Shown one piece after another: positions 11,049 through 22,685 of a DNA stretch of 64,000 bases. The notes below the pieces were generated by a model that worked only from the letters and a program-made list of their open reading frames with translations, did not search any database and was not told where the DNA came from. The stretch comes from Uloborus plumipes (Eukaryota; Arthropoda; Arachnida; Araneae; Uloboridae). The stretch lies in NCBI GenBank assembly GCA_038373865.1, contig JAXGGA010004740.1, positions 1-64,000 on the forward strand. The letters run 5' to 3'. The translations under genes and the position numbers were made by a program. Each line of letters starts with the position of its first letter. Position 1 is the stretch's first letter.

Positions 11049-11290
11049 AAGGGGCAAGTGGACAAAGGTGATTTGTAACATTTTTTTTTTAATTTCTAGA
11101 AAAGCTTTAAAAAAAATGTTGTGTTATTTTTTTATGGATTTTTCTTAACGAGCATAACGGTGTCCCATTCTTAGTTACCAACCATTTCTGTGACAAGGGG
11201 GACATGATACTGATGGACTTATCAGCTTCATTCATGGCAAAAAGAAAGTTTCAAAAATTGTCACATATCACCTTTATCCAATTGCCCTTC
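11049..11290. mobile_element. Small TIR element (GGGGCAAGTGG... ends)
   Basis: The left end reads AAGGGGCAAGTGGACAAAGG and then TGATTTGTAACA. The right end, read inward on the minus strand, is AAGGGCAATTGGATAAAGG and then TGATATGTGACA. These are imperfect terminal inverted repeats of about 35 bp. Possible but imperfect flanking duplication (CATTCAAA and CATTTCAAA). A MITE of uncertain superfamily. Confidence 0.55.
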
Positions 11291-11886
11291 CATTTCAAAT
11301 GGTCGTTCAGTCAGCCCCAAGAAAGAAATTTTGCGCGTTGTTAGAAAAGTCTTTTTTTTTTTTTAAAGTGAACTATTTGTTGCTTGAGTTCTGTAAAATG
11401 TTTGGCTGTTTCAATTTCGTGGGCAATTAAAACAGCAAATATTTGTTTACTTAGAAAAATATAATTCAACCGCGACGAGATTTGGTGTCAATCAAATGAG
11501 TAAACGAGTCCATTCCTTAAAATAGGTATTAAAATAGGTAGAATTTCTACCCATTCAAATTCCCCCATCAATTGTGAATCCCATTCCTAAATTTTCATCT
11601 GCGTATCACCCCTTCCTAAAAATGGACAATCCTGAAAAAAGGAGGAGTCATAGGCCATCTCTGCGAAGTTGAATTATAGATGCTTTGCGCGTCGTTTAAA
11701 AAAACTTCCTATTTCAGATCAACTCTTAAAGTTAACAATGCCAAGTTTTGGACGTTCATGGCACATACTCCACTGTGTTTGAAACTGCTTAAAATAGAAT
11801 AAATGTGTTTAAACAAGTTTCTACACTGACACACATAAATGCTGAACATTGTTAAAGACGTCCAGTGGGAAGGACTTCCTCCAAAA

Positions 11887-12059
11887 TAGGCCCGTCATTT
11901 AGGGGGGAAAGGGGGTTCAATTGCCCCCCTCCCTGACTTTAGGAAATCAATGTATTGGCATATAAGTGGGCGTGGTTTTTACCACTTTTTGGTAATTTAG
12001 CATTGTGAATGCACCCTTTGACCCCCCCCCCCCTGGAAAAATTCGAAATGACGTCCCTC
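11887..12059 (+). mobile_element. MITE, CAGGCCCGTCATTT family, copy 1
   Basis: Begins TAGGCCCGTCATTT and ends GAAATGACGTCCCTC, the inverted-repeat ends shared with copies at 14531, 36490 and about 44430. It is flanked by CTCCAAAA (11879-11886 and 12060-12067), an 8-bp duplication fitting the hAT pattern nTnnnnAn. The interior has G and C homopolymer runs and the shared phrase AATCAATGTATT...TAAGTGGGCGTGG. Confidence 0.75.
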
Positions 12060-12514
12060 CTCCAAAATGATCGAAAAACAGGAGATGTGGTTTTGAGCAA
12101 TCGGTGAATCGAAGTGCGAATAATATTTAATGTCAAATGCATATCTTGTTATCTCAAAAATCTGTAAAGTGGAAGCACATTGCAGCATTTTCTTACAATG
12201 GAGACAAACTCAATATTGTGATTGACCAAAATTTTTCCATTTGATTCGCATTAAATATAAAATAACTTACTTTCAGTTTTTGTATTATTCAGGTGGAAAT
12301 TTAAAATATGATAGAAATGTTTTCCAAATGTTTTTTATTGATGTTTCAACACTTTTCAATTTAAATGAGTAAGGTATTTATTTATACTTTGCATTAAAAA
12401 AATTGAAATGTTAGTAATTGTATATAATTTTACATTGTTGCCTTTTTTGACGTCTTTTTTGGTCTTTTTTTTTTTTTTTTTTTTTTTGAGTTCACTATGA
12501 CAGAAATGTACATT

Positions 12515-12650
12515 AAAAAGGCCGTTGTTTTTTACAACATCGATGTTTCAAAGTATCGATATTTTTCGGTCAATGCATCTACACCATCGATTTGATAATT
12601 TTTTACATCGATGTATTTAAATTTTGATGTTTTTTCATCGACATCTCACT
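12515..12650. repeat. Partial copy of the CATCGATG-rich element
   Basis: Contains ACAACATCGATGTTTC, TATCGATATTTTTCGGTC, ACACCATCGAT and TTTTTCATCGACATCTCAC, in the same style and partly the same order as 3955-4040. The ends are degraded. Confidence 0.5.
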
Positions 12651-12659
12651 ACTATTTCT

Positions 12660-14520
12660 CATGTAAGACGAGTTTCTAGTAACACTTCATGAAAATGACT
12701 ATTATTATTGTACTCTGTTATTATAAATATTGTCGTAGCAACTAACATTGTTTTCATTATTTATAGAAGATAATTTTATAATACATTTGACTCAAAATCA
12801 AAGCCGATTTTAATTACATTCCTTCTAAGAAGCGGCATTTCTTCTTCCTCTTCTTCTTTTTTTTTTTTTTGATATTTCCTTTTTAGGACAAAACGCAAGT
12901 ACTTGATCACTAGGGCCAATAAAATAGATAGCATACTTTCAATTTCATCGAAGATTTAATTAAAAGTTTTTATCCATAGGTTAGTACAAGTTCCTTCGTT
13001 GGAACATAAAATACTCAACGTTGTTATTACGCTCTAGATTAAACAAAAAATTATGGAGGGACATGAACTTTTTTGAAAAGAAAGTAATTAATTACTCTTC
13101 TCTGAATACTGTGTAGTATTTTTAGGTTGCTTCCACGGAATCTAATACGATGCACTGTGGTAAAATAAATAATAAATAAACTGCTGTTATCTCATAAACC
13201 ATGGAGCAATAAAACAGCAGAAATGATGCAACAAAATTACACAGGAAAGGAATATACAGGGTAACCGAATCAAATGTACCGAATGTATTAATGGCACAAA
13301 TTGCTCTCCGGTATGCAAATCAGAACCCAAATCCGTAATAACAATGCAAAAATTGTTTCACAGTGTTCTTATCCTGGGGGGGACTTCTTTTATAAAATGT
13401 TAACTTGTGATCCGCCCTGGATGTTAAGAAACCATTGTTGACAATTATAGTGTTAAGTGTTTCGTTTATTCTTGAGTTACTTTTACAGAAAATTGATGTA
13501 TTATTGTGAAAAAGTGCATTTATTTCTTTATTCATCTCTTTCAGGAGTTGGTAATTATATGTTTCTTTGCCTCAAAAAAGCACTAAAATGATATTCCTAA
13601 TACCTACAATGTCTGAATCAAAATCTACTCGATTTTACCAAAGCAGAATTACATAGCTTTAGCAACCCAGTTTTCCTGTATCAATTTTTTAGCAAAATCT
13701 GAGAAGGTAATAAATAATCTTCATTTACAGCTCTGGTTTTCTTTCTCTCACAAAACGTAAACTTTCAGCGAACTAATCTATTATTTCTTTAAGTAAAAGC
13801 ATCAAGATACTTACTCTGTTCCTACTGTTACACACTGCTGTACCAGTCTTTTTTTGCTGCAGCAATTAGCTTCATTATTTCCAAAACATTTGATCTTTAT
13901 ACTTACAGTAAAACTTAAAAGAAAATCGATTCTTAACAAATAATGATAGAATTTGGAAACATTGAAGATATATTTAATACTTAAAGTTTTATGCTCCATG
14001 AAAAAGAAAAAAAATGCAATCGGAAAAACCATAAAAGCGACTTCCGAAAAAACGTGTAGAATTTAATAGATAATGTTAAAAACCAGTTATGGAAGAACAC
14101 TTTTTAAAACATAAAATATAATTTGTTATTAAAACTAAAAAAACAACATGCCAATGTTTTCAATGTCAAATTCTTTTGAAATATGTTCATTGTAGGACTT
14201 TTTGTACATCGCTTGTTATGCTGTTGATTTCAAAACATGCTGCTTTCTCTGCCAATCAGTTTCATGCATTTGAAAGTATTATGTATCTCTAATTCGTAAA
14301 ATTAATAGCAGTTTTAGAATCATTTTGTTTCGTAATTTTTAATACTTGCAAATATTTCATGTATTTTGACGTAGGAGCTAAAATTTTTGTCGTGCCACGT
14401 TTACCATACCTACCATGAAATTGCGATACTTGTTCTGAATAATACATGGTTATGAATAAATACTTTTGTTCCACAAAATAATCATGTGAAAGGCAATGTT
14501 ATCAATAGACACATTTTCAA
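12660..14520. other. No gene seen
   Basis: AT-rich, with short spurious frames (13320-13535, 13811-14032, 14289-14474, all minus). No repeat boundaries recognised. Confidence 0.5.
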
Positions 14521-14530
14521 TTGCAAAAAG

Positions 14531-14688
14531 CAGGCCCGTCATTTGGGGGGGGGGGTCAGAGGCTTTGAGAAATCAATGTATTTCTATATAAGTGGGTGTG
14601 GTTTTTGTTGTTTTCCGATGAAATTGCATTGTTTTTGCCCCCTTTGCCCCCCCCCATCCCTCTGGGAAAACTTGAAATGACGGGCTTG
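14531..14688 (+). mobile_element. MITE, CAGGCCCGTCATTT family, copy 2
   Basis: Ends CAGGCCCGTCATTTG and CTTGAAATGACGGGCTTG are inverted repeats. Perfect 8-bp flanking duplication GCAAAAAG (14523-14530 and 14689-14696). The interior contains a G-run and a C-run and AATCAATGTATTTCTATATAAG, as in the other copies. Length 158 bp. Confidence 0.85.
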
Positions 14689-14787
14689 GCAAAAAGGTAT
14701 TTTATTGCTTCAATACCCCTATTTTTCATTGATGCACCTTGTAAGCTTTTGGATGTGAGGTCATTTGATTAACTTTGATTAACTTTA

Positions 14788-14871
14788 CAGTAAACCCTCG
14801 TCAAGCCGGATCCTGTTAAACTGAACTTCCCTTAATTTGGCAGCCATTTATATTTACATACCGTGTAAATA
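14788..14871 (+). repeat. pogo/Tigger-like terminal fragment
   Basis: Starts CAGTAAACCCTCGTCAAGCC after TTA, in the style of pogo/Tigger-type ends (TA then CAGTNNAMCCTCG). The matching right end is not obvious. The Tc1-family element at 14872 appears to have inserted into this older relic, whose remainder would lie after 16372. Confidence 0.35.
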
Positions 14872-16370
14872 CACTGGCGGAAAAAAAATCCCAACACCAA
14901 GAAAAAATTACTGTAGAGTAATGAAATTTGGGTAATGCAATTGTCTAGTTAACATGTTTAATTGATTAAATGTACAAGATCACTGGCTATTTTAAGCTCA
15001 AGAAAATGCTGTGCAAATGTGAAATTATGTTAATTTAATGGAGGGTGTAACCTCCAAAATTTTGAAGGCAAGCCTGCAAGCGTGCATGAATTATGTCATA
15101 CATGTGCCGATTGTTACTTTGTGGTATGAAGTGCCATGCTTCTTACACTTGTTGTGTCAATACTAGGACCGTCATTGCTGACTGTGGATGATGCTCGAGG
15201 TGCCGTCCAATGATATCCCATACGTTATCAATTGGAGACAGACCTGGTGATTCTGCAGGTCATGGTAACATGTCAGCACTCTGTAGAGCACATTGCGTTA
15301 CAGCTGCGATGTGAGGGCGAGCGTTATCCTGTTGGAAAACTCCTCTATGAATGCTACTCATGAAGGGCTGTACTACTGGTTAAATTACCTGACTGGCGAC
15401 AAATTTTCAGTCAGTGAGTTTGGGATAACCACAAGAGTGCCCCTGCTGTCGTAGGAAATTCCTCCAGAGACCATGACTCCAGGTGTGGGTCCCGTGTGTC
15501 TAGGCCGTAGACCGCTTGGATGCAGGCGGTCCCCTGGCCTCCTTCTGACCAATATACAGCCACCACTGGCACTAAGGCAGAATCTGTTTTCATCAAAAAT
15601 TACAACAGATCTCCACTCCGACCTCCAGTGAGCTCTGTCTTGGCACCACTGCCGTCGGAAACGGCAATGGTTTGTTGTCAATGGAATACCGGCTACAGGC
15701 TGCCTGGTTCGGAGCTGTCCTTGAAGTAAACAGTATCTTATCGTTCCTTGGGTCACGACGGTACCAACTCCTTCTCAATCGTGCCACGTGGCAGCTCGGA
15801 ACTCGATCTTCTTGAGGTAGTACCATCCCTTGACCATAGCTTCCAATAATCATGCATGGTGGAAACATTCCCACCCAAGTTTTTCTGCAATATCGCGAAA
15901 TGAAAATCCACCTTCCCGTAGCTAAATTGTACGACCTCGTTTAAACTTGGTGAGCTGTTAATAATGGCTTCTTCGTCTTCTTAAAGGCAATGCTGGCTAA
16001 CATGAACGCAATTCATCAAATGGACCTTATTCATGTGACGTCATTGCGGGTATTGACCGAGCCTAGCAGACGAAATTTAAGATTTGGAACTAATCAAGAT
16101 TGTGGAAACTGGATGTAATACCCGCAAACGAAGACCGTTGCCATTCCGTGAATAAGGTCCATTTCTCGGAAAAATAACACCCATGAGCTTTACAACTCGC
16201 TTTTAAAACAAGCCTTATTTGCATGTTCTGAGTGACGCCAGCTGCGCCATACGTATGCGCGAAGCGCGAAATTTCAATCGATGTCAGCTTTCAGTTCTAT
16301 AAACACGCCTACCAAATTTCGTTTATCTAACACAAGTCTTTCTTGGTGTTGGGATTTTTTTCCGCCAGTG
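14872..16370 (-). mobile_element. Tc1-family transposon, complete ends, dead transposase
   Basis: Ends are inverted repeats of about 32 bp starting CACTGGCGGAAAAAAA and TCCCAACACCAAGAAA, differing by one A in the A-run (8 versus 7). TA occurs on both sides (14870-14871 and 16371-16372), the expected target duplication. The element is 1,499 bp, close to the usual size for this family. The transposase is on the minus strand and is broken (see the next entry). Upstream of the gene lie CATGAACGCAATTCATCAAATGG-type and GTCATT-type sequences that are probably element UTR. Confidence 0.92.
15180..15950 (-). pseudogene. Tc1-like transposase, degenerate
   Basis: Minus-strand fragments in different frames reconstruct the family order. 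A helix-turn-helix region reads FKRGRTI, then FSFRDIAEKLGW (about 15880-15945), with stops. Then comes QGTIRYCLLQGQL and the first catalytic Asp in VVIFDENRFCL (residue 55 of the frame 15385-15756). After a frameshift, QQDNARPHIA carries the second Asp (codon 15326-15328). The third acidic position reads SPIDNVW, with Asp (15227-15229) where this family has Glu. A TGA at 15260-15262 stands where LPWP would have Trp. Only 32 residues lie between the second and third acidic residues, against 34 in Tc1 (DD34E), so about two codons were lost. Not functional. Confidence 0.9.
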
Positions 16371-16372
16371 TA

Positions 16373-17265
16373 AAATGCGACTTAGCGTTGGAATATATTT
16401 TAGTAGGTTGTATTTTATATTTTTGTACTTTGCTCGCATTCAGTTTTATATTTCGTACTCTTTAATTAAAAATACAATTTATACTGTATTAAGTAGCTTA
16501 TTTATGTACCTTGACTCAATTTAGAGGTCATTTTGTTCAAACTATACTTTCATTAAATCAGACGACCTTTATCCTCTATTAGTCTGAATTTTTGAGGTTC
16601 TACTTATCATGCAAATTTATCCAACTCATCTTTAAGCATTGAAACAGTCTTCGGCATAGAAAAAGTCCTTCTTTTCTGAAAACGCCGAAACAAAAGTATT
16701 TTTTTTTCTTGTCATTGATTAATAGTAATGTATGAGATTTTTGCTCACATAGCCACTTTCTCGTGTCAATAAGCAATCAATTGGCTATTAAATCATTTGA
16801 TGATAAGCGGGACGAAGTATACAAAATGTGTCTAAAAACATGAAGCATTAATTATTTCACAACATGTGCTGTAGGCCTCTGGCATTTCTAGGGTTCACCA
16901 AAGCAGGTTGAAATCCATTATTCAGAGGCGTATAATCGAGATATGAATGCAGATCGAGTTTGGAATTTCTCTCGGTTGAAATTTGAAAACGTGAAAGGAA
17001 TTTTCTGACAGCAAGCTCCACTTATATTGCCAATTTCAACGGTACTTTATTAAATGATAGGCATCCACAGTGAGTAATATTGATTACTGGTTCTCAACAA
17101 CGTGTGTTAAACCACAGTCATTCATTGCAAAATAAATACAGTAGTCGGGTAATTGTTCGACGTGGAAAAAGGTTTTTTATGATATGAAAAATAGCTATAA
17201 CATAATTCAGATGTATTATATAAAAGCAATTGTTTGGTAAATCTATTTTTAATGATTTTACTTTA
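16373..17265. other. No gene seen; possible older repeat remainder
   Basis: AT-rich. The segment at 16510-16600 (TTTAGAGGTCATTTTGTTC, CAGACGACC) may be the other half of the relic split by the Tc1 element, but I cannot show paired ends. Confidence 0.3.
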
Positions 17266-17365
17266 ATAGCTGGTGCCTCCATGGATCTCATGTGGAAGGT
17301 TTGCTTTGAATACCAGAGGTCTTGGGTTCGATTACTATTGGATCCCTGGACATTATTTCCTTTAT
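17266..17365 (+). repeat. tRNA-like SINE copy, plus strand
   Basis: Has TAGCTGGTGCCTCCATGG as a degenerate A-box region and GGGTTCGATTAC (17324-17335) as a B-box. ACCAGAGGTCTTGG, just upstream of the B-box, matches the reverse-strand copy near 1261-1300. The tail TGGACATTATTTCC also matches. No clean target duplication. Confidence 0.5.
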
Positions 17366-19407
17366 TTAAGCTGTAAATATTTCTTGTGCTGCCTTCTAAG
17401 TAAACAAAGATGTCTAACGTCTTGATCAAATAGCACACCATACCTTCATAGTGATTATGTATCTATCTTTACATAGTATAAAATGACATCATATTAGCAA
17501 TTAACCTCGCAAACTTAACAATGAAATATAGCAGCAAATTACTTTAAATTATTGTGTTAAGTTTGCTACAAGCAAAGGGTTTGGAAAATTCTCCCATTGT
17601 TAGTTTGAAGTTGTTGCTACTTTTATTTATAATTTGTATCAGTAAAAAAAAATATTGAGCATTTTTCTCATCGAAAATTGCTATAAATATAAGCATGTTA
17701 TACAATTTGTTCTAAAGCAAGACATGTATGAATAAAAATTTTAAACATTCTCTGTTCGAGATATCTTTTAAAACGAGTCTATACAAACTCATTTTAACAG
17801 ATATTTACCATTTTATATTAAACACATCTTTTTAAACGAAGTGTTCAAATAACTATTTAAAGAAGTCAATTATAAATGTCGTGCTTATGTTTTTATTTTG
17901 ACACGTAAATTTCTCGTAAATGTCATTTCATGTTATATCTCTATGGAATATGCTTTTAAATAAAGTATATTATTAAAGTTGGATTTGATAAATGTTAAGC
18001 ATTAAATATTAAAATGTAAGAAATTTCCTATGGAGTGTCATTTTATCACATTTCGTAATTTGGCATTTATTTTTTTCTTATTCTCAACTCAGTCCAGAAA
18101 AAATATTTGAAACATTTTATAAATACTTAATGTTTATCATTATGATTGAATAAAAATTCTGTACTATATAAATATTTCTGATATATTTTAATACGAGTCT
18201 AGAAACTTAATATAAACACATACTGAATCAATAGGAAGCTCTTTACGCTTAATTACTCCTTTTATGCTTAAAATAGATCTGACTAAAACAATCTTCTTCA
18301 TTGAAAATTAATTACTTTCAATTCATCCCCTGGTGTTCAATATTCTTTTGGAATCGCTTTTGAGTTATTCAGATTTTCATTAAACAAACTGCGTCTGCTA
18401 CTTGAAATTCTGATTAAACTTTCAGCAAGAAGCTATGGATATGTCTGAGAATATGACTACATTTGCTGCCACAATAGATCCTAACAGGCAATATGCAATA
18501 ACGAAAACAAAAGAAGAATCCTTACAACGTAATCGGGCGAATTTAATAATGTCTGATGTCGGAGAGAAACGTCTTTGTTAATAAATAAACTGAGGAAAGA
18601 AGAAGACATGTTATTTGAAAGATTTCTGTTTAGAGAATTAAAATTGTGCCTTGCATTACTTCAAAGAATGAAAACAAAAAATATCGTATGAATCAATTTG
18701 AACTTTTACATAATCACATGTTGCACGAAGAACTAACTACCTTGAAATACGTTCTATTACATCAGTTTGCAAAGAAGCATATTCAGTGATATAGTTATTA
18801 AAATGAATGTCTAAAGAACAAATATTTCATTTTTCTGACGAATATACTAACAATTTTTAAATCTATTATATCATCTGTTAGTTAACAAAAAGCATGCTGT
18901 CTTCTAAAATGTAAAACATTCTAACTCCAAAGTCTGCATTTGGCAGAAAAATTAAATGAAAACAAAATTAGTTTTCTACTTTTGAGAGATTTTTTTTTAA
19001 CGTAAGATTTATCACAAAAACGGGTAAAGAGATCTGTGGTTAATTCGTTATTGGCGCAATTCGCTCTAATTTCGTGATAAAAATCGAATGTTTTTCGCGT
19101 TAAACGCGACGACTATATTTCAAGAATAATTATAAGGACTTCAACAAAAGCATGTCTACTCATAGACTTCAACAGGCAGTTAATAATAAGTTGTTAAATA
19201 TTTTGTTCTAATATACGATTATTCAACAGTAATTGTGTCAACAATTAAATATTACAATATACAAATTGCCCCAGTAATTGTACAATGTATATAATGTAAT
19301 ATACAATTGTTGGAACATTCTTTCAACTTGTTGTGGTGTAATTACTTTTTTTTTCTAAAAGTTTGACTGCTGTGTTACGGAAGAAATGCAGAGTTTAAAC
19401 AAAAGTA
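17366..19407. other. AT-rich; one weak exon-like frame
   Basis: Mostly featureless. At 18426-18583 (plus) there is an open stretch after an acceptor-like ACTTTCAG, reading for example EAMDMSENMTTFAATIDPNR and ending at TAA. It has no donor and no recognised domain, so it may be chance. Confidence 0.25.
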
Positions 19408-19409
19408 TA

Positions 19410-19953
19410 CAGCTAGACCTCAATTATAGCAGGTGCCATTTGCTTCTGCCTTTGAACCTGGCTAATAATTTATTTCCACGGATTGAAAAATTATCACAGT
19501 GACCGCTACATAGCGCCTTGTTATAACGCTCAGTCGGATATATCAGGCCCTTCCTTCGTCTCTTAAAAAAATATCTAAAAAAAAAGTTTTATTTCACAGA
19601 AAAAGTGTTTTCTTTTAATCAATAAACAAAATCGGCACTTTCCCATACAATTTTATTTCAGTTTACGCTGCAACTTTCAATTTTTATTTCCCCATAAAAT
19701 ATGTAAATAAATAAATAAACAAATGTTTCATTTTATTTTTATTTCTTTCAAAGAAAAATTTTTAAGCTAAATTTCTTTTCTTTTTATTAAGAAAATCGTT
19801 CTGAACAAAAATAGTATTTTGGTAGAGGCACATGTCTACGTTACGTTTACCTAATTGAATGGTTACTTTTTACGATCTCAGTTATACCACTTTTTCGGAT
19901 TTATCGCGTTTTTGATCGTCTCCCGACAAACGCGATACAACGAGGTATTTCTG
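19410..19953. mobile_element. pogo/Tigger-like MITE
   Basis: Left end CAGCTAGACCTCAATTATAGC; the right end read inward is CAGAAATACCTCGTTGTATCGC. These are imperfect inverted repeats with the CAGNNANACCTCGTT pattern of pogo-type elements. TA flanks both ends (19408-19409 and 19954-19955). Length 544 bp with no transposase frame. Confidence 0.65.
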
Positions 19954-19955
19954 TA

Positions 19956-22015
19956 TTACTTAGTTTTGGATAACTGTATAATAGTTTAAGATTTGTTTTT
20001 CTCGTTTTATACAAATAAATCCGATAAAACTATCAAAACACGAGTGCAGAAGCTGAAAAAAGAGAAGTGACTCAAAGTTGTCCTGAATGACTGCAATTAA
20101 TTTTATCCCCCCGGACAGGTGAAAAGGACTCTATGCTTCTTCTGAGCGTTCAAGCACAAATCAGATGAATCCTAGTTTAAGGTCCGGCGATAAATTATTA
20201 AATCTGGCAACCGTTAGATTTATGGTTTTCTGGCAACCATTTATCAATTCTGCCCACAGTCTGAAAAAAATCGCCAAACCCGAACCCTAAATTAGGAATT
20301 TACCCACAAATCTTGCTCGTGTGCATTCCCCAGCCAATTGGCTAGGTTTTTGTATTATTACAGATCGGAAGTTGTGTTCAAACTGTAAAACGAATGTCAC
20401 TTCAAATGCAGGAAGAGCGGTTTATTGCTAAATTAATATTCATTCTGCAAAACAAATGCCCACACTACAGAACAATGTAAATATATATTGTGTAAGGAGA
20501 TTAAATTATTGCTTTCCTTTAACAATAGGCATTTAATAATTAATCCGTATGAAAGACATGAACGAAAAATTATATTTCACGCTTCATAAGCCAACTAATA
20601 AAAGAGCTATTACACAAAAAGGATTTAGAAAATACCAATTAGTGCCATATTTTAACGTTTTGTGATTCGAAAGATGAGATAAAAATATTTATTTAGCATT
20701 TAACCCTCTCTAGAGTTACGACCAAGTGTTTCAATTTCGCAGCGTTTTACTTATTCAACTCTGAAGTAATGAGCTAACATGCAATTAGCTCGAGTCCGCA
20801 ATTGAATCACTGATTGCGACTGGACTATCATTTTCAGTTAGTGATCTGCAATACAAAGTGAATGACCATGTATAAACCCAAACGCCGCTTACGCTCTTAG
20901 GAAGGAATTTTAAATAAGTTTGATTGTTCAAAATAATAATAGTGTTATCTTTCCTATTCAAAACGTATTAATCGAAATAAAGAGGCCTTAAGGTAAGAAT
21001 AGGGGTCTGTGTGCGCTCTGTGAAGTGTTTATTTTCAACATTTGCAAAAATCGAAAACTTATGCTCACATCAATCGTTGCCATATATGCGCTCATTTTAC
21101 ATTCTGCGGAATTTTTATTGTTTTACAAGTGTTTAATAACAAGAAATATTTATTTGGTGAACTATTTTGAAGTAATTAAGCTTTTAAAGAGGTTTAACGT
21201 AGTTCGCAGATTAACTTACACTTTGATGAAATTTTTAATATTATTTAATGCTTTGTTTTATTTAGTTGGTAGATTATTGCAACATTTATATGGCTCAATT
21301 TGGGGCATTTTTTTTCTATGAATGGAATTTTTAAGAGAATGGAACTTATACGACATATTTGAATCTTATTTTCTATGAGTTTCTGAGCTGCGGAGTCAAA
21401 GCTGAACTGATTTTGGGGTAAATGAGTAGGTAGGGAGTAGGAGTCAGAGATTTTAAAATTCCAGGAATCGATCACTTTTCTTACCCCCTTACCATCTAGA
21501 TAAAATACATGTAAATAAGGGAAGGATAAAATATGTGAATGAGTTTAAATAAACATATTTATAAATGAATGCAGAAATAATTGAAAAAACGATGATTAAA
21601 TAAATGAAATAAATGAAATTTGTCATTGTTCCAAAAAAAAAAAAAAACTCTCAGTAGCATTTTTTTTTTTTTTTCGAAATTGAAAAGTGCTGCAATTCAA
21701 TCCATTTTACGGTACCTGCTCCTAGATCAGAGTTTTGTCAATTAAGATTGTTCGAAGAAAGTCCATTTATTTTATCAAATTTCAATAAAAGAATCAAGTT
21801 TTCTGTGGGCACAATGTTAAATTTTTTAAAACGTACTGAATTAAACAAATACATTTTCGAATAAAAGGTATAAAAGATGGGAATAATGTGTCTTACCAGA
21901 GAAAGATCTTTAGAATGGAAAAAAGGTTTTTCCGAATTGCAGTATTTCTTCAAAAGTTAGTAATAGAGCGACAAACAAACAGACTGATCAACGCAGCAAC
22001 AAACACACAATTCTT
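19956..22015. other. No gene seen
   Basis: AT-rich. The 98-codon plus frame at 21025-21321 and the overlapping minus frame at 21245-21475 are hydrophobic, low-complexity and lack family features. A-run and T-run at about 21633-21675. Confidence 0.45.
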
Positions 22016-22019
22016 TTCA

Positions 22020-22685
22020 TCCTTTTTAATCCCTTTTGCGTAGTAAAGGAAGTGCAGTAATCACGAAAAAAACTTCACTCAAATCTCGATCTAAATATCT
22101 ATTTTGCACCCTCCCCCCCCCCCCCGAATGAATGTTGAGTAGTTTTTTTCGATCCATCAGCTCGGCATACGTTAGCTATGAACATATAATCAGCCGAAAT
22201 ATCCATTTCGACAGTCCCTGAGTTATTTATCACGAGTTTTCTCGTGACGTCTGCATGTATGTATGTGCGTATGTGCGTGTGTGAGTATGTATGTATGTAT
22301 GTATGTATGTGTCTCGCGTAACTCAAAAACAATAAGCCATAGAAGATTCTAATTTTGCATGTAGGCTCCGAGTGGGGGCTAGTTATTCACCTCCCCTTCT
22401 CATTGCATTCGAATTTTTTCAAGGGGGTATTTTTCCCCCTTTTTAGGATAAATCTCTCAATTTCAATGCAGACTAAAGTGATGTTATGATTTGGCGAATT
22501 ATGGTGACCAAATTTTTGTCACCAAATTTTTTCACGAATTTGTCGTCGAAAAAAAGGAATTTTTGAATTTGCGCTCAATTTGACCACTGAATGATGTTAA
22601 AATGACCAATATTTGGAGGAGGAATCAATGTAAAAAAAAAAATTATATTGATTCGCAACAAACTAGCGGTGTGAGGCACTATTAT
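22020..22685 (+). repeat. Dispersed repeat related to 55984-56800, copy B
   Basis: Shares in order: TTTTGCGTAGTAAAGGAAGT, ATCACGAAAAAAACTTCACTC, CCCGAATGAATGTTGAGTAG, TTTTCTCGTGACGTCTGCATG, a GTATGTATGT microsatellite (about 22256-22311), CGCGTAACTCAAAAAC and the ATGTAGGCTC segment. The right side decays into a TTTGGCGA-like block ending near CAAACTAGCGG. The minus frame at 22099-22332 encodes His/Tyr/Thr repeats from the microsatellite and is not a gene. Confidence 0.7.
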
